Shown here piece after piece: positions 35,195 through 47,417 of a DNA stretch of 64,000 nucleotides. Origin of the DNA: Liolophura sinensis. Its lineage: Eukaryota; Mollusca; Polyplacophora; Chitonida; Chitonidae. Numbering within the stretch: position 1 is the stretch's first letter; each line of letters starts with the position of its first letter. The notes under the pieces were generated by a model, which was not told where the DNA came from, made no database searches, and saw nothing but the letters and a program-made list of their open reading frames with translations. The stretch is taken from assembly GCF_032854445.1 (NCBI RefSeq), contig NC_088302.1:10041338-10105337 (forward strand), read 5' to 3'. The translations under genes and the position numbers were made by a program.

Positions 35195-36949
35195 ATGTAT
35201 TGTTACAGAGTCTCAAAAACAAGGAGGGATAAAACAATGGCTCAGTTATGACAATAAATCACCTAAATACTTCTCCATGTCTTTATAATTCTCAGTCGAG
35301 CTCTCAGTTATTGAGTCACGCTTGTCTTGCATTTTTCACGGATCACGGGCGACAATCTGTGTTTGATTTGTGTTGGCACTGTGCAGTCGAGTCTGACTGT
35401 CATTGGAAAAAAAGAGAGGTTTAACTGACCATTCTGCAAGAACAACATATTTAACCTGACAAATGGAATGTAGGGGTTGGATTATTAAGAGTTAAATCAA
35501 TACTTGTGTCTGTCTGTTGCTTATCTCCATTTAAACTCAGCCGTTGGTCTCCGTTTAACGATAGCGTGCTGTAGCTTACTCAATCGCAGGAAGGAATCAA
35601 CAAGCTAATTTGACAACACTTTTACGTATCACTTAAGCAACGCGCAATCATGAAAAATCTCACTGTTATATACTAATAAGATAGGCCAAGCTCATATCTA
35701 AAACAGAATCTGTTTTGCGAACGTATCAAATGCATTTCCTTGGATTCTTTTTGTTCAGTATTACTCATAAGTGTTTTGTAAGAGATGTACCACAGTCTAC
35801 AGATAATACATTTATGTGTAGACCACCGGGTTTTTATGAAGGTCAGGGAAAATTAGGCTTACATGCTGAGGCCAGGTTCTAACTAGGATTATTTCAGGAC
35901 TGGTAAACAACTGAGACCTTTTGCTATGTGGTTAGCGCCGTAAACACTGGTGTAGGCAGAAACTTTAGTATTTCAGCTAGGGCCAATGTCGCAATTAGGA
36001 ATAGTGTTTAGAGAAGCAGAGGTCCGAAATGATGAATCAGTAGATCTTTGGAGTTATTTGCGAGCTCATTTGAGGTCAATTTGGCCATCTTGAGTTGTCT
36101 ACTCAGTGATAAATATACCTTATCAACCCGGCCTTGACGAGGGAATTCGCAGACGAGAAATCCGGACGTCAAGAAATGTTAGATGTCGAGGAAATCAAGA
36201 TCTTTTTTCTGGGATTACACTTTTTAAAAAGACAATATCAGATTGGACCGTCCTAAATTACATCACATTGACGCCATCCAATTCCCTTGTTAAATCAAAC
36301 CTACATTTTACGTACTTACAACTATCTTCAAAGATGCTTCTTCTTGCCAGCAAGGTGGATAATCCTCCCCTATAGTCCTCTTAATCACCTTTGCTTTTCT
36401 GTACATATAAAAGTCTTCAGAGACAAATACTCTTCCGATAGGCAATGACACGGCGGCCGACACTTCCGACATGGTAGTTTCAGCCAGTCATTGATCGTCA
36501 GTGACGTAGCTAAGTTCGGACCCGTTTCTTTCCAGTAAGCAATAAGCAGTGCTACGAACAGTGATGTTCTTTTGTCACTGTGGTACTGGTAATAAGCCAA
36601 AAACTTCTACGTCTTCTAAGGGATTCTATGTCTACTATGAAATAAATTCATTTCATACACTGCGTACTTGTCACTATAGCCACATCCCATGTTGTTTAGA
36701 ACTCCTATCAGCGTTAGTAACTAAGGTGCTGGTCGTGGAATTTAGTTGGGCCATAAATCATGCATATTTATGAAAAAAGTTCAGAGTTTTGAGGAGCTAA
36801 TACGGCTCAGTAAATCAAGGTCAGTAATGTTGGACATCGCTGGCTTGATTTAATGAAGATGCCAAAGATATGATACTCTCGAAAACTTTGTTACGTAACC
36901 CACTTCTTCAAAAATGATAAGCAGGATAAATATGCGATATCTGCAACGG

Positions 36950-37260
36950 TTTTCACCCAACTTTGCAAACTTTTAAGACAAGATTTCCCGGACAGTTGAT
37001 TAAAATGTCTTGTCAGAACCTTCGTTTATGTGACCAAGTTTAAAATTAGTTTGGCTATAATACTCAAAGATATTCTACAAGGACAATTTGTCACTGTTTT
37101 CCTTCGTGATATCCCGCCGGAGAATGTTAGAAAGAAAATTGCAAATATAGGAATATCAGCATCAGACTTACATGGATGTATATTTTTCCAGTTTACTTGT
37201 GACTTCCCCACATTGTACATTTGCCTTTTATTCTCGTTTGATCTATGTTTTCTATTTTAA
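36950..37260 (+). pseudogene. Conserved open stretch of the tandem unit, possible ORF remnant
   Basis: Frame 37030-37260 reads VTKFKISLAIILKDILQGQF, VTVFLRDIPPENVRKKIANI, GISASDLHG. The U3 counterpart (51769-52062) keeps the same frame through KFKISLAVIRIDILQGQFVT and VILRDMPSKNVRTKVA before a frameshift. The U4 copy (57356-57480) has stops, and U2 has a deletion. The composition looks protein-like and may come from an old retroelement ORF1, but I recognise no domain. Conservation may simply reflect recent duplication. Confidence 0.3.
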
Positions 37261-38340
37261 TATAGACATTTTGAACCGAACGACATAGAGCGCCTTCTGT
37301 TAAAAGGGAAGAAAATGTTGAAATGAAGTACGCATTAGTTGAGAAGGCAAAAAACACAAGATAATTCTGCGACATCGATGGTATCTAATTCATGGTTTTA
37401 TTGTAACATAAGAACTGAAGTCGGTCATGTAACGCTTATTAAGCTGTAGAAAGCTGAAACTATTGGTTTTGATACATTATCGAGAACAACAACCAGTAGA
37501 GGGATTGGCGACTTACTACAGCGGCCGGTAAATGTGGCACTTCCCTAATTACGACGGCTTTGAGGATTATGACACGTGTTATTCCTTCCAGATTCAACCC
37601 TAGTTAATGAATAATATTTTACAGTTTTTCTCTTTGGAATATACAAGAAAGACTTAACACTGACTAGGCGGACACATTGGCGATTTCCCTGAAACGACAG
37701 TTCATTAGTAATTTAGTAAGCAAGTTTAATCCCGGCTGAAAGTTTGAATTCACATTACCTAATACATGTAATTGGATTGTTTCAGCCAAGCTAGAGACAG
37801 ATAATCCAAACAGTTCTCGCCTGTGAAGCTGCATTCGGAGCCAACTGGCGTTTTTGTGCGAGACATATTGCCACACAGACAAGTTTACCACTCTTCAGCG
37901 TCATTAATTCCTGAATCATCTAGCTAGAGCACGCTTAGGAGAATGATTAAATAAATATTACTGAATAAACATACTGAAATGTAAGGGCATAAACTAAATC
38001 TACAGCAGTCGTAAATTGTGCTTGTGGAAAGGTCCAAGGCAGTACATAGGCAAAACGTTCGCCCCATTGGTAAATTCGCTCATCTGCTTTGCAAAACGGA
38101 AATTTTGGATGTATTAAGAAAAAATATCCCGTTTAGTGGCCATATTAGTAAATTCTCAGCTCCAAAGCAACTGGCCATCAAATATGTCTCCTAGGCATGG
38201 AATGGATCTTTAAATGGAACATGGAATGGATTATCGCCTCCCGCCTTTCTGACCAAGTATGATACGTATATACACGACTTGCAAGGTCCAGCTTCTAAGG
38301 GATCGTGTATATTTCTACTGTTGGATTCGGTGACGATGTA

Positions 38341-38697
38341 TCGGCCCCGATAGCACAGTTGGTAGAGCGTCTGCTTTGGGAGCGGTAAATCCAAGGTCAA
38401 TCCTGGGTCGAACCTGAGGCTTTAAAAGGAGGAAGTTACGACTTCCTCGCTTGGCATTTTGGCATTAAGGGGAAGTGCAAGGGCTGGTTGAAACGTATGA
38501 GTATAATGGCTCGGGCGGGCGGTTTACTTGCCTGTGGTAAGGCGTCTCAGTGAAACAGTACCAGATAAAAGCGCGGTGGAAATCCGTCCTGCAACAAAGA
38601 GGCACAGTGCATGCACTATAAGGACTCCTGTGTCGTCATATGACTGAAAAATTGTTAAAACGACGTTAAACCCCAAGCACTCACTCACTTACTCTAG
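38341..38697 (+). mobile_element. Type-2 tRNA-derived SINE private to U2
   Basis: The head 'gatagcacagttggtagagc' is tRNA-like with an A box. 'aggtcaatcctgggtc' is the B box. The body and the tail 'gacgttaaaccccaagcact' plus cactcact repeats are complete. The site is uninterrupted in U3 near 46945. It is one of the two most complete type-2 copies here. Confidence 0.9.
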
Positions 38698-38788
38698 AGC
38701 CTTGCTTTTCTTCTGTAAGCAGAGAAATATTAATGTTTGAGACGTTCAGCACGTTTATGTTTTAACTTTCTTATAAACATAATATAAG

Positions 38789-38792
<4 letters not shown>

Positions 38793-38829
<37 letters not shown>
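38793..38829 (+). repeat. (TA)n microsatellite
   Basis: Uninterrupted TA dinucleotides. The homologous place in U3 (about 47037) has only 'tatgtatatgtatc'. Confidence 0.97.
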
Positions 38830-38831
<2 letters not shown>

Positions 38832-39242
38832 ATAATCCAACAATTTGTTTTTTGTTGTGTGTTGATTTATTTATTTATTCATTTATTTATTTATCTCTTT
38901 ACAGTACAATACATTTTTCATTTTTTCACCGATAAGAAGGCGGGCACTTATGGAAAGAATTGGCCTACTTCAGCTTTTGCCAAGTTTTGGCGAACTTTGT
39001 CACATGTGACATACAAATGTCCACACCATGCTCCAGGAAGAGAATTGGTCCACAACAAACGTTAGACTGTGCTAACTGCAACAGGAGCATTACCAAGGCC
39101 CCACAATGTACGAGCGCACTATCTGCCTATTCCCTGTCTTAAGCCGGGTTTCTTCATTCCACTTCATTTTGATTATTTACTTCACTGATGATCAAATTAC
39201 AAATATCTGGATGATGAGTCGCGGAAATGGTCTTACCTCGCT

Positions 39243-39243
<1 letters not shown>

Positions 39244-39331
<88 letters not shown>
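39244..39331 (+). repeat. (AT)n microsatellite in U2
   Basis: About 43 AT dinucleotides following 'cctcgcttg'. The overlapping open frames coding Tyr-Ile repeats on both strands are artefacts. Confidence 0.97.
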
Positions 39332-39335
<4 letters not shown>

Positions 39336-39582
39336 CACTTGAAAACACCTCGAAAAAGCACGTCCAAAACCTACATACGCACATCACTCATCAAGGGAAA
39401 CAAGAACCTCTTATATCTCCAAATCAAAAGCAGCCTAATATCTCGTGTTTAAGAGATATTGTTATTTGTCTTCGCTACGCTACTGTTTTTTTCTCTCAGG
39501 AGAGTAACAACGGTACAGGTGAAGAATATGGATGTGTGTATCGTACTTGACAAATAGTTTCGCCATCTCCACGTGACTTGGA

Positions 39583-39841
39583 GGGTGCCTCCGTGGCTCA
39601 GTTGGTTAGCGCGCTAGCGCAGCGTAATGACCCAGGAGTCCCTCACCAATGCGGTCGCAGTGAGCTCAAGTCCAGCTCGGCCGTATGTGGGAAGGTCTTC
39701 CAGCAACTTGCGGATGGTCGTGGGTTTCCCCCGGGCTTTGCCCGCTTTCCACCCACCATAATGCTGGCCGCCGTCATATAAGTGAAATATCCTTGAGTAC
39801 GGCGTAAAACACCAATCAAATAAATAAATAAATAAATAAAT
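39583..39841 (+). mobile_element. Type-1 SINE, full-length, with target-site duplication
   Basis: Best type-1 copy in the window. The head 'ctccgtggctcagttggtta' contains an A box, 'gtgagctcaagtcc' is the B box, and the tail is 'gtacggcgtaaaacaccaat' plus aaat repeats. It is flanked by 'ccac(g/c)tgacttgga' at 39569-39582 and 39842-39855. The empty site is seen in U3 at about 48030 (ccaagtgacttggaatg). About 259 bp. The repeated 'gcgcgctagcgcag' after the A box is typical of the family. Confidence 0.96.
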
Positions 39842-41175
39842 CCACCTGACTTGGAATGATTTGATTTATCAACGAAAAATCACAACGATTTAATCGGCTT
39901 GCATTAACAGATGTGTTGTTCTTCATTTTGGTGGTTTGAACGTCTTTTTGAGAGAAATTAGTCACTGGCACATCGTTCAATAGCTCATTTGTCAAAAACA
40001 TGCCTCTGGAAATAGTATCCATGTAAGTGTTTCGTCTATAATCGCCCTAATGGCGCGGCTATATCTGACAGCTACCACCTTAAAAGTTTATGGGGCTATT
40101 GTTATCAAGCTGCAGATGATGGGAATGAATTCCTAAGTTGTAGCCTATATCCCTATCGGCTTGTCTGATGTATTTCAAATGAACATGCATCCAACCCTTA
40201 ACCCATCACTGCCCCAACACTCCCGTATACCTATATACTGAGATACCCGAGTAACTGTGGCCACCTCGTTCATCATGGCTACATGCTGTGCTAATGAAAT
40301 ATGACAAACCCCTACCTATAACGCCATGTACAAATGTGACCCAGAGGATAAGGGGAGATCGCCAGCTGTACGGAACTTGTTAGTCCTAATTACGAGTTAT
40401 TTCCACAGATCATGCAACTATGGCGGTATGCCACGTCCGCTAGTCCCAAGTTTTGACCACAACCCAGCCGATTCATCCCAGCGGCCACTGGCAACCCAGC
40501 TTGATAAGACAGGATTTTCTAGAGGAATGTACAGAAAAAAAAACTGTTAAAGAGATATAGATGCCTAGCAATTTCGACCCTATGTATTCCGTAGGTGGCA
40601 AGTTAACTCTTTGAGAGACGTGATTTGTTGGTCGTAAAATACACGTATGTTGGAGATTATTTATAAGTTCAACGATACAGGTTAAGGAGTTCCACCATAG
40701 CCTTAACTGTTTAACAGGGGAGTAATTTAATGTTGTACTGGTCTGAAACGGATTAATATATGCGGTGAATTCGTAGATTCTAATCCATAGAAAATGGTTT
40801 GACAAACTGTTTATGTCTAATTGCTGTCCGTATGTTATTACTGTAATGTTGTATAAATGTTTTCTTTCAGCGAAGCAAAAGATAAAGTAGGTATGAGGTG
40901 AATGAGTTAAACCCAAAGGATGTTGGAGTATTTATGCTCATCCGTGATGGCAGGAAGAATAAAACAGGTATTCACACGATGTCGATTTTTACGTTGTTCC
41001 TGGATTGGCTATGGCATTTGAACCTACAATATATCTTTAGCCGTCTTTGAATTTGACCAGTGCAAGATGAAAAATATATAGAGAATCGGGGAGGAGGGGT
41101 GACTCCTGATTGTCGAACCTCATACATGGTGTGTGATTATGTTTATTACGCAATATATGATGAAAAATCTTTGAA

Positions 41176-41628
41176 AGGAGAAGAAAAGGAGAAGAAAACT
41201 TAAAAACATGACACTATAGGCTGAAAAGAGCACATTTTTTTTCTATCTGGTGATGCCTGCTGCGTAATTTAGCGATATGTCCTCGCCATACACGTAAAGC
41301 CTGAACGTCCAAACCAACGTCCAACTTCCGGCTTCCTGATCGTCAAGCCGAAAACGAGCTGTACTGTTCGCATCTTCTGGGAAGAAGAGTTCTACCGGAA
41401 ATGTACGAATTGGACTTCGGCGGTTTTCGACAGCGATTCTCCTCCTAACACAGAGGACTTCAGGACTAGTTCTTAGGCAAAATGGAGTTGCCCACAGCGG
41501 ATTTTGTCGCAGAGTTTATTTATAATTTATCAACTTGAGGTACATGTAAGAATTTTTTTATGGCATACACTTGCGAGGAAATATATACTTTATTCAATGC
41601 TATTTGATTGATATTTAAATTTTCTTCT
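41176..41628. mobile_element. ~450-bp insertion private to U2, short imperfect inverted ends
   Basis: U1, U3 and U4 run directly from 'aatctttgaa' (or similar) through 'tttggttcactt' to 'aattgtgtgtctctg'. U2 has about 453 bp in between. The ends are 'aaaggagaagaaaa' and, as reverse complement, 'aaagagaagaaaa'. It is GC-richer than its surroundings. No target-site duplication was resolved. It could be a MITE-like element or a captured gene fragment (see the open frame). Confidence 0.6.
41243..41515 (-). CDS. 90-codon open frame without ATG in the U2 insert (exon fragment?)
   Basis: The minus strand is open for 90 codons, from a stop at 41516-41518 to a TAG at 41243-41245. It lacks an ATG, so it would be an exon or pseudo-exon. 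Pieces of the product are VRRRIAVENRRSPIRTFPVE, LFFPEDANSTARFRLDDQEA and WTLVWTFRLYVYGEDISLNY. The composition is balanced and protein-like, with no low complexity. A possible splice acceptor (ctccattttgcctaag on the minus strand, ending at about 41474) lies inside the frame. I do not recognise a family, and no other copy was seen in the window. It could be chance in a moderately GC-rich insert. Confidence 0.3.
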   Translation of the reverse strand, partial: TLRQNPLWATPFCLRTSPEVLCVRRRIAVENRRSPIRTFPVELFFPEDANSTARFRLDDQEAGSWTLVWTFRLYVYGEDISLNYAAGITR

Positions 41629-42255
41629 CTTTAATTGTGTGTCTCTGTTCCTTCAAATTAAACACACTAAATGAAGATCATGTAGAAATCATATTATATA
41701 TAATCTGGCGCTTTAATTAATGTATGTTTGGAGACAACACAAATATAACACACAACACCAAATAGCACACACGTCATATTTATCAAAAGGTTTGGACTAG
41801 ATCAGCGGAGATGGGCAAAGACTAGGGATCGTTCATCTTTCATCCTCCACGCTGTTTATTCACAATAACTTGTAATAAGTGCTAATTATTCTATATAAAT
41901 ACAATATATTATAGTAGCACCTCTGTCAACCACTTTACAGAGGATGCGTTATTAACAGGTAAACTTTGTTTCAAACATGTTGGAGAAGCTATCTTTACTT
42001 GTCCTGGAAAGACGTTGAGCGTCAACTTACCTTTCCCAGTCTTAAGACTGCATTTAGGTTTGGGAAGCTCATAGAGTGTTGTTGTCTTTGAGTGTTGTAG
42101 TGATGTGGATCTACAATGATTGAAAACTGATGTTTGAGTATTGTCGCCAATAAGCCATTGGTGAACTAATTTCCAGTTGTAAAAATCTTTACAAAGACAA
42201 AGTTCCCGCATCAAGTGTCTCATAAACATTCAAAAACACGTGACCTTCATTTTTT

Positions 42256-42606
42256 ATGGGACCGACCCTGATGGGTCAGTTGGTAGAGCGTCTGCTTCGA
42301 GAGCGGTGGGTCCAGGGTCAATCCTGGGTCGTGTCACACCTAAGATCTGAAAGAGGAAGCTGTAGCTTCCTCGCTTGGCATTCAGCATTAAGGGGAAGTA
42401 CGAAACGGTTGAAACGTATGAGTATAATGGCTCGGGCGGGGCGGCTGACCTGCCTTCGGTAAGTCGTCACAGTGACAGTGCTCGATAAAAGAGCGGTGGA
42501 AATCCGTCCTGCAAAAAGGAGGCACATTGCATGCACCTTAAGGACTACTTTATCGTCATCTGACGGATAAATTATTAAGTACGACGTTAAACCCCAAGCA
42601 CTCACT
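42256..42606 (+). mobile_element. Type-2 tRNA-derived SINE, U2 copy of a shared insertion
   Basis: Full-length, with the A box in 'gatgggtcagttggtagagc', the B box in 'agggtcaatcctgggtc', a 'gaggaagctgtagcttcctc' hairpin region, the body, and the tail 'acgttaaaccccaagcactc'. It sits at the same point of the unit as the copies in U1 and U3. U4 has an apparently empty site (about 55765). Confidence 0.92.
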
Positions 42607-44105
42607 CAATTACTGTTTTTTTATGATGGATAATTCTAACAGCTGTAGTACTTAAAAAATACAATATCAAGTAGTTAAAATGGGACAAAAGAAGGCTGTT
42701 TTCCAGTAAACACAAGGACAATCTGACAGGCTACCATTTGACCCACATTTTAGTGTTACAGAGTCTTAAAGACATGGAGGGATCACACAGTGGTTCAATT
42801 ATGAGAACAAATCACCTAAATACTTCTCCATGTCTTTGTAGCTCTCAGTCTATTTGTTATTGAGTCTGTGCGCTTTTAACATCACGTATGTCTTAATTTC
42901 TTCACGGATCATGGGCGATAATCTGTATTTGGCTGAAAATACTTGGTTGGACATAAACTAATATTTAAAAAATTCACTTTCTGTCTTTTTGAATTATTGA
43001 AAAGGACCGGAGTTCATTTTGAAGTGATAGCCTGGTTATAACCTATTTAACCTGTCACATGGAGTGTAAGGCATGAATTATTAAGGGTTAAATAAATACT
43101 TGTTTCGCTTTTCTCCAATTAAAATAAACCTTTGGTTTCTGTTTAACGATATGTGAGTAGACCATCGAGTTTTTATGAAGGTCGATTAAAATTAGGATTA
43201 CATGCTGAGGCCAGGTTCTAACTAGGATTATTTTAGGACTGGTAAACAACTTAGACCTCTGCTTTGTAGTTAGCGCAGTAAAACCTGATGCAGGGAGAAA
43301 CTTTGGCATCTTAACTACGGCGAAAGTCACAATTAGGTGTTGTGTTTAGAGGAGCAGAGGTCCGAAATGATGGAAGAATCAGTGGATCTTTGGAGTTATT
43401 TGCAAGGTCATTTGAGGTCAGTTTGGTAATCTTGTGTTTATCTACTCAGTGATAAATATACCTTATCAACCCGGCTTAGACCAGGGAATTCGCAGACGAG
43501 AAACCCAGACGCCAGGAAATGTTAGATGTCGAGGAAATCAAGATTTTTTTTCTGGGATTACACTTTTTAAAAAGACAATATCAGATTGGACCGTCCTAAA
43601 TTACATCACATTGACGCTATCCAATTCCCTTGTTAAATCAAACCTACATCGTACCTACTTATCTTCTTGCATCTTCTTGCCAGCAAGGTGGATAATCCTC
43701 CCCTATAGTCCTCTTAATCACCTTTGCTTTTCTGTACATATAAAAGTCTTCAGAGACAAATACTCTTCCGATAGGCAATGACATGGCGGCCGACACTTCC
43801 GACATGGTAGTTTCTTTCCAGTAAGCAATAAGCAGTGCTACGAACAGTGATGTGCTTTTATCGAAACAGGCAGCGAAAATTCACTGTGATGGTGGTGATA
43901 GGTCAAATAGGTCGAACAGCCAATGTAGCCTATGGTGTTGTTGTTGTTTCGTTACTAATTTCTATCATGCCTATTTTTCCTCAGAATGACTGTCCTCCCG
44001 ATAACCTTAACAAGTCTATGATCATGGGGTTACTTTTTTCTAGCACTTCTTCTACGTCTACTGAGAAAAAAAATTTATTCCGTACTCTGCGTACCTGTCA
44101 CTATA

Positions 44106-44231
44106 TTTATTTATTTATTTGATTGGTGTTTTACGCCGTACTCGTAATATTTCACTTATACGCCTGCGGCCAGCATTTTGGTGGGAGGAAACCCACGACC
44201 ATTCGCACGTTGCTGAGACCTTCCCACTTAC
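44106..44231 (-). mobile_element. Type-1 SINE fragment private to U2, with target-site duplication
   Basis: Reverse-complement SINE tail and part of the body, flanked by 'c(c/t)tgtcactata' at 44095-44105 and 44232-44243. The empty site is in U1 at about 36668 (cttgtcactatagcc). Confidence 0.93.
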
Positions 44232-45979
44232 CTTGTCACTATAGCCACATCCTATGTTGTTTTGAACTCCTGTTAGCGTCAGTAACTAAGGTGCTTGAAC
44301 TCCTATCAGCGTCAGAAACTAAGATGCTAGTCGTGAAATCTAAGTGGGCCATGAATCATGCATATTTATGAAAGACAGTTGAGAGCTTTGAGGAGCTAAT
44401 ACGGCTCAATTAATCAGGATCATTGATGTTGGACATCGCTAGCTTGATTTAATGAAGATGCTAAAGATGTGAAATTGTCGAAAACTTTGTTACATAACCA
44501 CTTTTTAAAAAATGATAAGCAGGATAAAATATGCGACATCCGTCTATCAGTAACAGAGAAGCAACGGTTTTCACCCCAACTTTAGCAACATTTAAGACAA
44601 TATTTCCCCAAGGTAAAGACAATTGATTGGAATTTCTTGCCAGACCCTTTGTTTATGTTACAAAGTTTAAAAAGAGTTTGGCTATGATACGAAGAGATAT
44701 CCGTCGTCAGAGAATGTTGCAAATATAAGAATATCAGCATCAGACCTACATGGATATATTTTTTTCCAGTTCACCTGTGACTTCCCCGCATTGTATATTT
44801 GCCGTTTATTTTCATTTGATCTATGTTTTTTATTTTAATATAGACATTTTGAACCGAATGACATAGAGCACCTTCCGTTAAAAGGGATGAAAATGTTGAA
44901 ATGAAGTAATCATCAGTTGAAATGGCAGAAAACACAAGATAATTCTGCGACATCGGCGGTATCTAATTCATGGTTTTTAGGTAAGATAGGAACTGAAGTC
45001 GGTCATATAACATTTATTGAGCTGTAGAAAGGTGAAACTATTGGTTTTGATATATTATCAAAAACAGCAACCAGCAGAGGGATTGGTGACTTACTACAGC
45101 AGCCAGTGCTTGTGGCACTTCCATGATCAGGACGGCTTTGAGGATTATGACACGTGTTATTTCTTCAATCCTTCTTAATGAATAAAGTTTAACAGTTTTT
45201 CTCATTGGAATGAACAAGGAAGAATCCACATTGACTATGCGGACACATTGGCGATTTCACTGTAACGACAGTACATTAGTAATTCAGTAGGTAAGGTTTG
45301 GAAAATCCCAAATTTTCATATTTGTGCGGAAAATCTGCGAATAAATTGCTCAGTTACGAGTCATTTTGTACGTTACCTGGAGTTTAGGTCTCATCTCACC
45401 GGGATTATAAATCCTAGTTCACGAGGAATTTATTATTTGTTTATAAATAACCTGTGCAAATCCCGGCTGAAAGTTTGAATTCACATTACCTATTACATGT
45501 AACTGGATTGTTTAAGCCAAGCTAGAGACAGATAATCCAAACAGTTCTCGCCTGTGAAGCTGCATTCGGAGCCAACTGGCGTCTTTGCGTTAGACATATT
45601 GCCACAGACACAAATTTCCTTCTCCAGAGCGTCATTAATTTCTGAATCATCTATCTAGGGCACGCTTAGGGAGATAATTTAATAAACATTACTGAATAAA
45701 CACACTGGTATGTAAGGGCATAAACTGAATGTACAGGTGCACTATAAGCAGTCGTAATTTGTGCATGGGCAAAGGTCTAAGGCAATACACAGTGGAAACG
45801 TATGCCCCGTTGGTAAATTCGCTCATCCGCTATGCAAAACGGAAATTTGGATGTATTAAGAAAAAAAATATCCCGTTTAGTGGCTCCAAAGCATCTGGCT
45901 ATCAAATATGTCTCCTAGACATGGATCCTTGGATGGAACATGGAATGGATTATCTCCTTACCTCTTTCTGACCAAATTT

Positions 45980-46193
45980 AATTTATTTCTTATTTATTTA
46001 TTTGATTGATGTTTTACGCCGTACTCAAGAATATTTCACTTATACGACGGTGGTCAGCATTATGGTGGGTGGAAAACGGGCAGAGCCCGAGGGAAACCCA
46101 CGACCATCCGCAGATTGCTGGCAGACCTTCCCACGTACGGCCGGAGAGGAAGCCAGCATGAACTGGACTTGAACTCATAGCGACCGCATTGGT
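45980..46193 (-). mobile_element. Type-1 SINE private to U3, with target-site duplication
   Basis: Inserted between copies of 'gaccaaattt' at 45970-45979 and 46194-46203. It includes the tail, the body and the B-box region (gaactcatagcgaccg is the reverse complement), but the A-box head is missing. Confidence 0.95.
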
Positions 46194-47328
46194 GACCAAA
46201 TTTGATATGGGTATACAGTCAGTTATATAACGATGGAATGTGCTGCCTTATATGGCATCGTCAGGACACGAAATTCTGTTCACGTGACAACTCTTACGTG
46301 TTTTCAGACGTTTGTACCCCTTGACTATTCTAAACAAGGTTTCCAGAATGTGACTAGAGGACGCCTGCTAATAAGATTTCCTGATTACGCCACATACAGA
46401 TTGGCTACAGCGAGTTTTTAAGTCAGTTAAACTTCATTAGCCCATTCAAGACAATGTGACAAATAAAGTAAAAGTAAAGTAATAAATGTGTTGAAATATT
46501 TTTTTTGACCAAACCATGTACATTGCTTCAGTGAAGGATGTCAGCTTTTTGCTGATGTGTTTATTTTAAATTTGATAATCTAATTGGATAGTAAGACATG
46601 TTCTTCGTTGTGTCCGAACGCCAATTTGGTGAATTCTGGCAGGGAATCATTATCCTCCAATGTCACGAGGTAATTTGGGCGTGAAAGACATCATGTTTTC
46701 ATTTGAAGCCTAATCACACATTCCTTAATCCTTGATGTTGTAAGGAGTCGTTTTCTGTTCTTAAGCTGAAATCTGCCATATTTCGGAACCCAGATCACAG
46801 GTAACGGCTAAGATGAAGGCTGTGACCGTGGCTTCATTTGGAGATTTCCGGTGATTATTCCACGATTTTCTGTATATGTTTTGTCATGACAACTTGCAAA
46901 GTCCAGCCTCTAAGGGATCGTGTATATTTCTACAGTCTGAATCTAGAGCTTAGCTTTTCTTCTGTAAGTAGAGAAATGTCAGTGTTTGAGACGTTTAGCA
47001 CGCCTTCCTTTTAACTTTCTAACAAAAATAATATAAGTATGTATATGTATCGATAATCCAACTTGCATTATTCTTCAATTTTTATTTTTATTTTTTAGGA
47101 TTTATTTATTTATTTTTTCTCATAACAGTAAACCGCAATACACAATAATTTGGCGGTAACAATGTAAGAGTGTTACCAAAGCCTCACACAATGCACGAGC
47201 GTGGTATCTGCCTATTCCCTGTCTTAGGCCGGGTTTCTTCAATCCATTTCATGTTGATAAGTTTTTTTACTGCTGATCATATTACAAATATCTGGATGAT
47301 GAGTCGCGCATATTTCCAAAACCTCGCT

Positions 47329-47330
<2 letters not shown>

Positions 47331-47414
<84 letters not shown>
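47331..47414 (+). repeat. (AT)n microsatellite in U3
   Basis: About 42 AT dinucleotides after 'cctcgcttg', at the position homologous to 39244 in U2. U1 has no array at 28980. Confidence 0.97.

Positions 47415-47417
<3 letters not shown>

Larger units (their letters stand above)
26025..37710 (+). repeat. Tandem unit U1
   Basis: First of four head-to-tail copies. Landmarks in order are 'cacgaggaatttattatttg' (26028), 'agccaagctagagacagataa' (26352), 'ggtctaagg' (26609), 'tttttgaccaaaccatgcac' (28120), 'tcctcatggctacatgcag' (29618), 'ttttctttcagcgaagcaga' (30228), 'tctcaaaaacaaggagggat' (35213), 'gcagaggtccgaaatgatg' (36017), 'aaaattagtttggctataat' (37042) and 'cggctttgaggattatgaca' (37554). 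It is lengthened by a 4.1-kb Gypsy element. I see no host gene. Its open frames (for example 28108-28428 and 36106-36375) are not kept intact in the sister copies. Confidence 0.85.
37711..45414 (+). repeat. Tandem unit U2
   Basis: Second copy, about 7.7 kb. It starts within the landmark before 'cccggctgaaagtttgaatt' and runs through 37785, 38025, 40265, 40863, 42770, 43357, 44665 and 45115 in the same order as U1. It lacks the segment equivalent to 28100-28500 of U1. It gained two private SINEs (39583 and 44106), a type-2 SINE at 38341, a TA repeat and the ~450-bp insert at 41176. Confidence 0.88.

Noticed and set aside
36106-36375. Frame INIPYQPGLDEGIRRRE... shared with 43434-43781
   Set aside because: U1 and U2 are nearly identical here at the DNA level, so shared residues follow from recent duplication. 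U3 and U4 do not keep the frame.
38341-38410. Second possible tRNA gene
   Set aside because: Head of the type-2 SINE, same reasoning.
39106-39550. Frames with Tyr-Ile repeats
   Set aside because: Translation of the AT microsatellite.
39583-39650. Possible functional tRNA gene (A and B boxes)
   Set aside because: The boxes belong to the SINE head. The sequence does not fold as a full cloverleaf with an acceptor stem, and it is followed by the SINE body.
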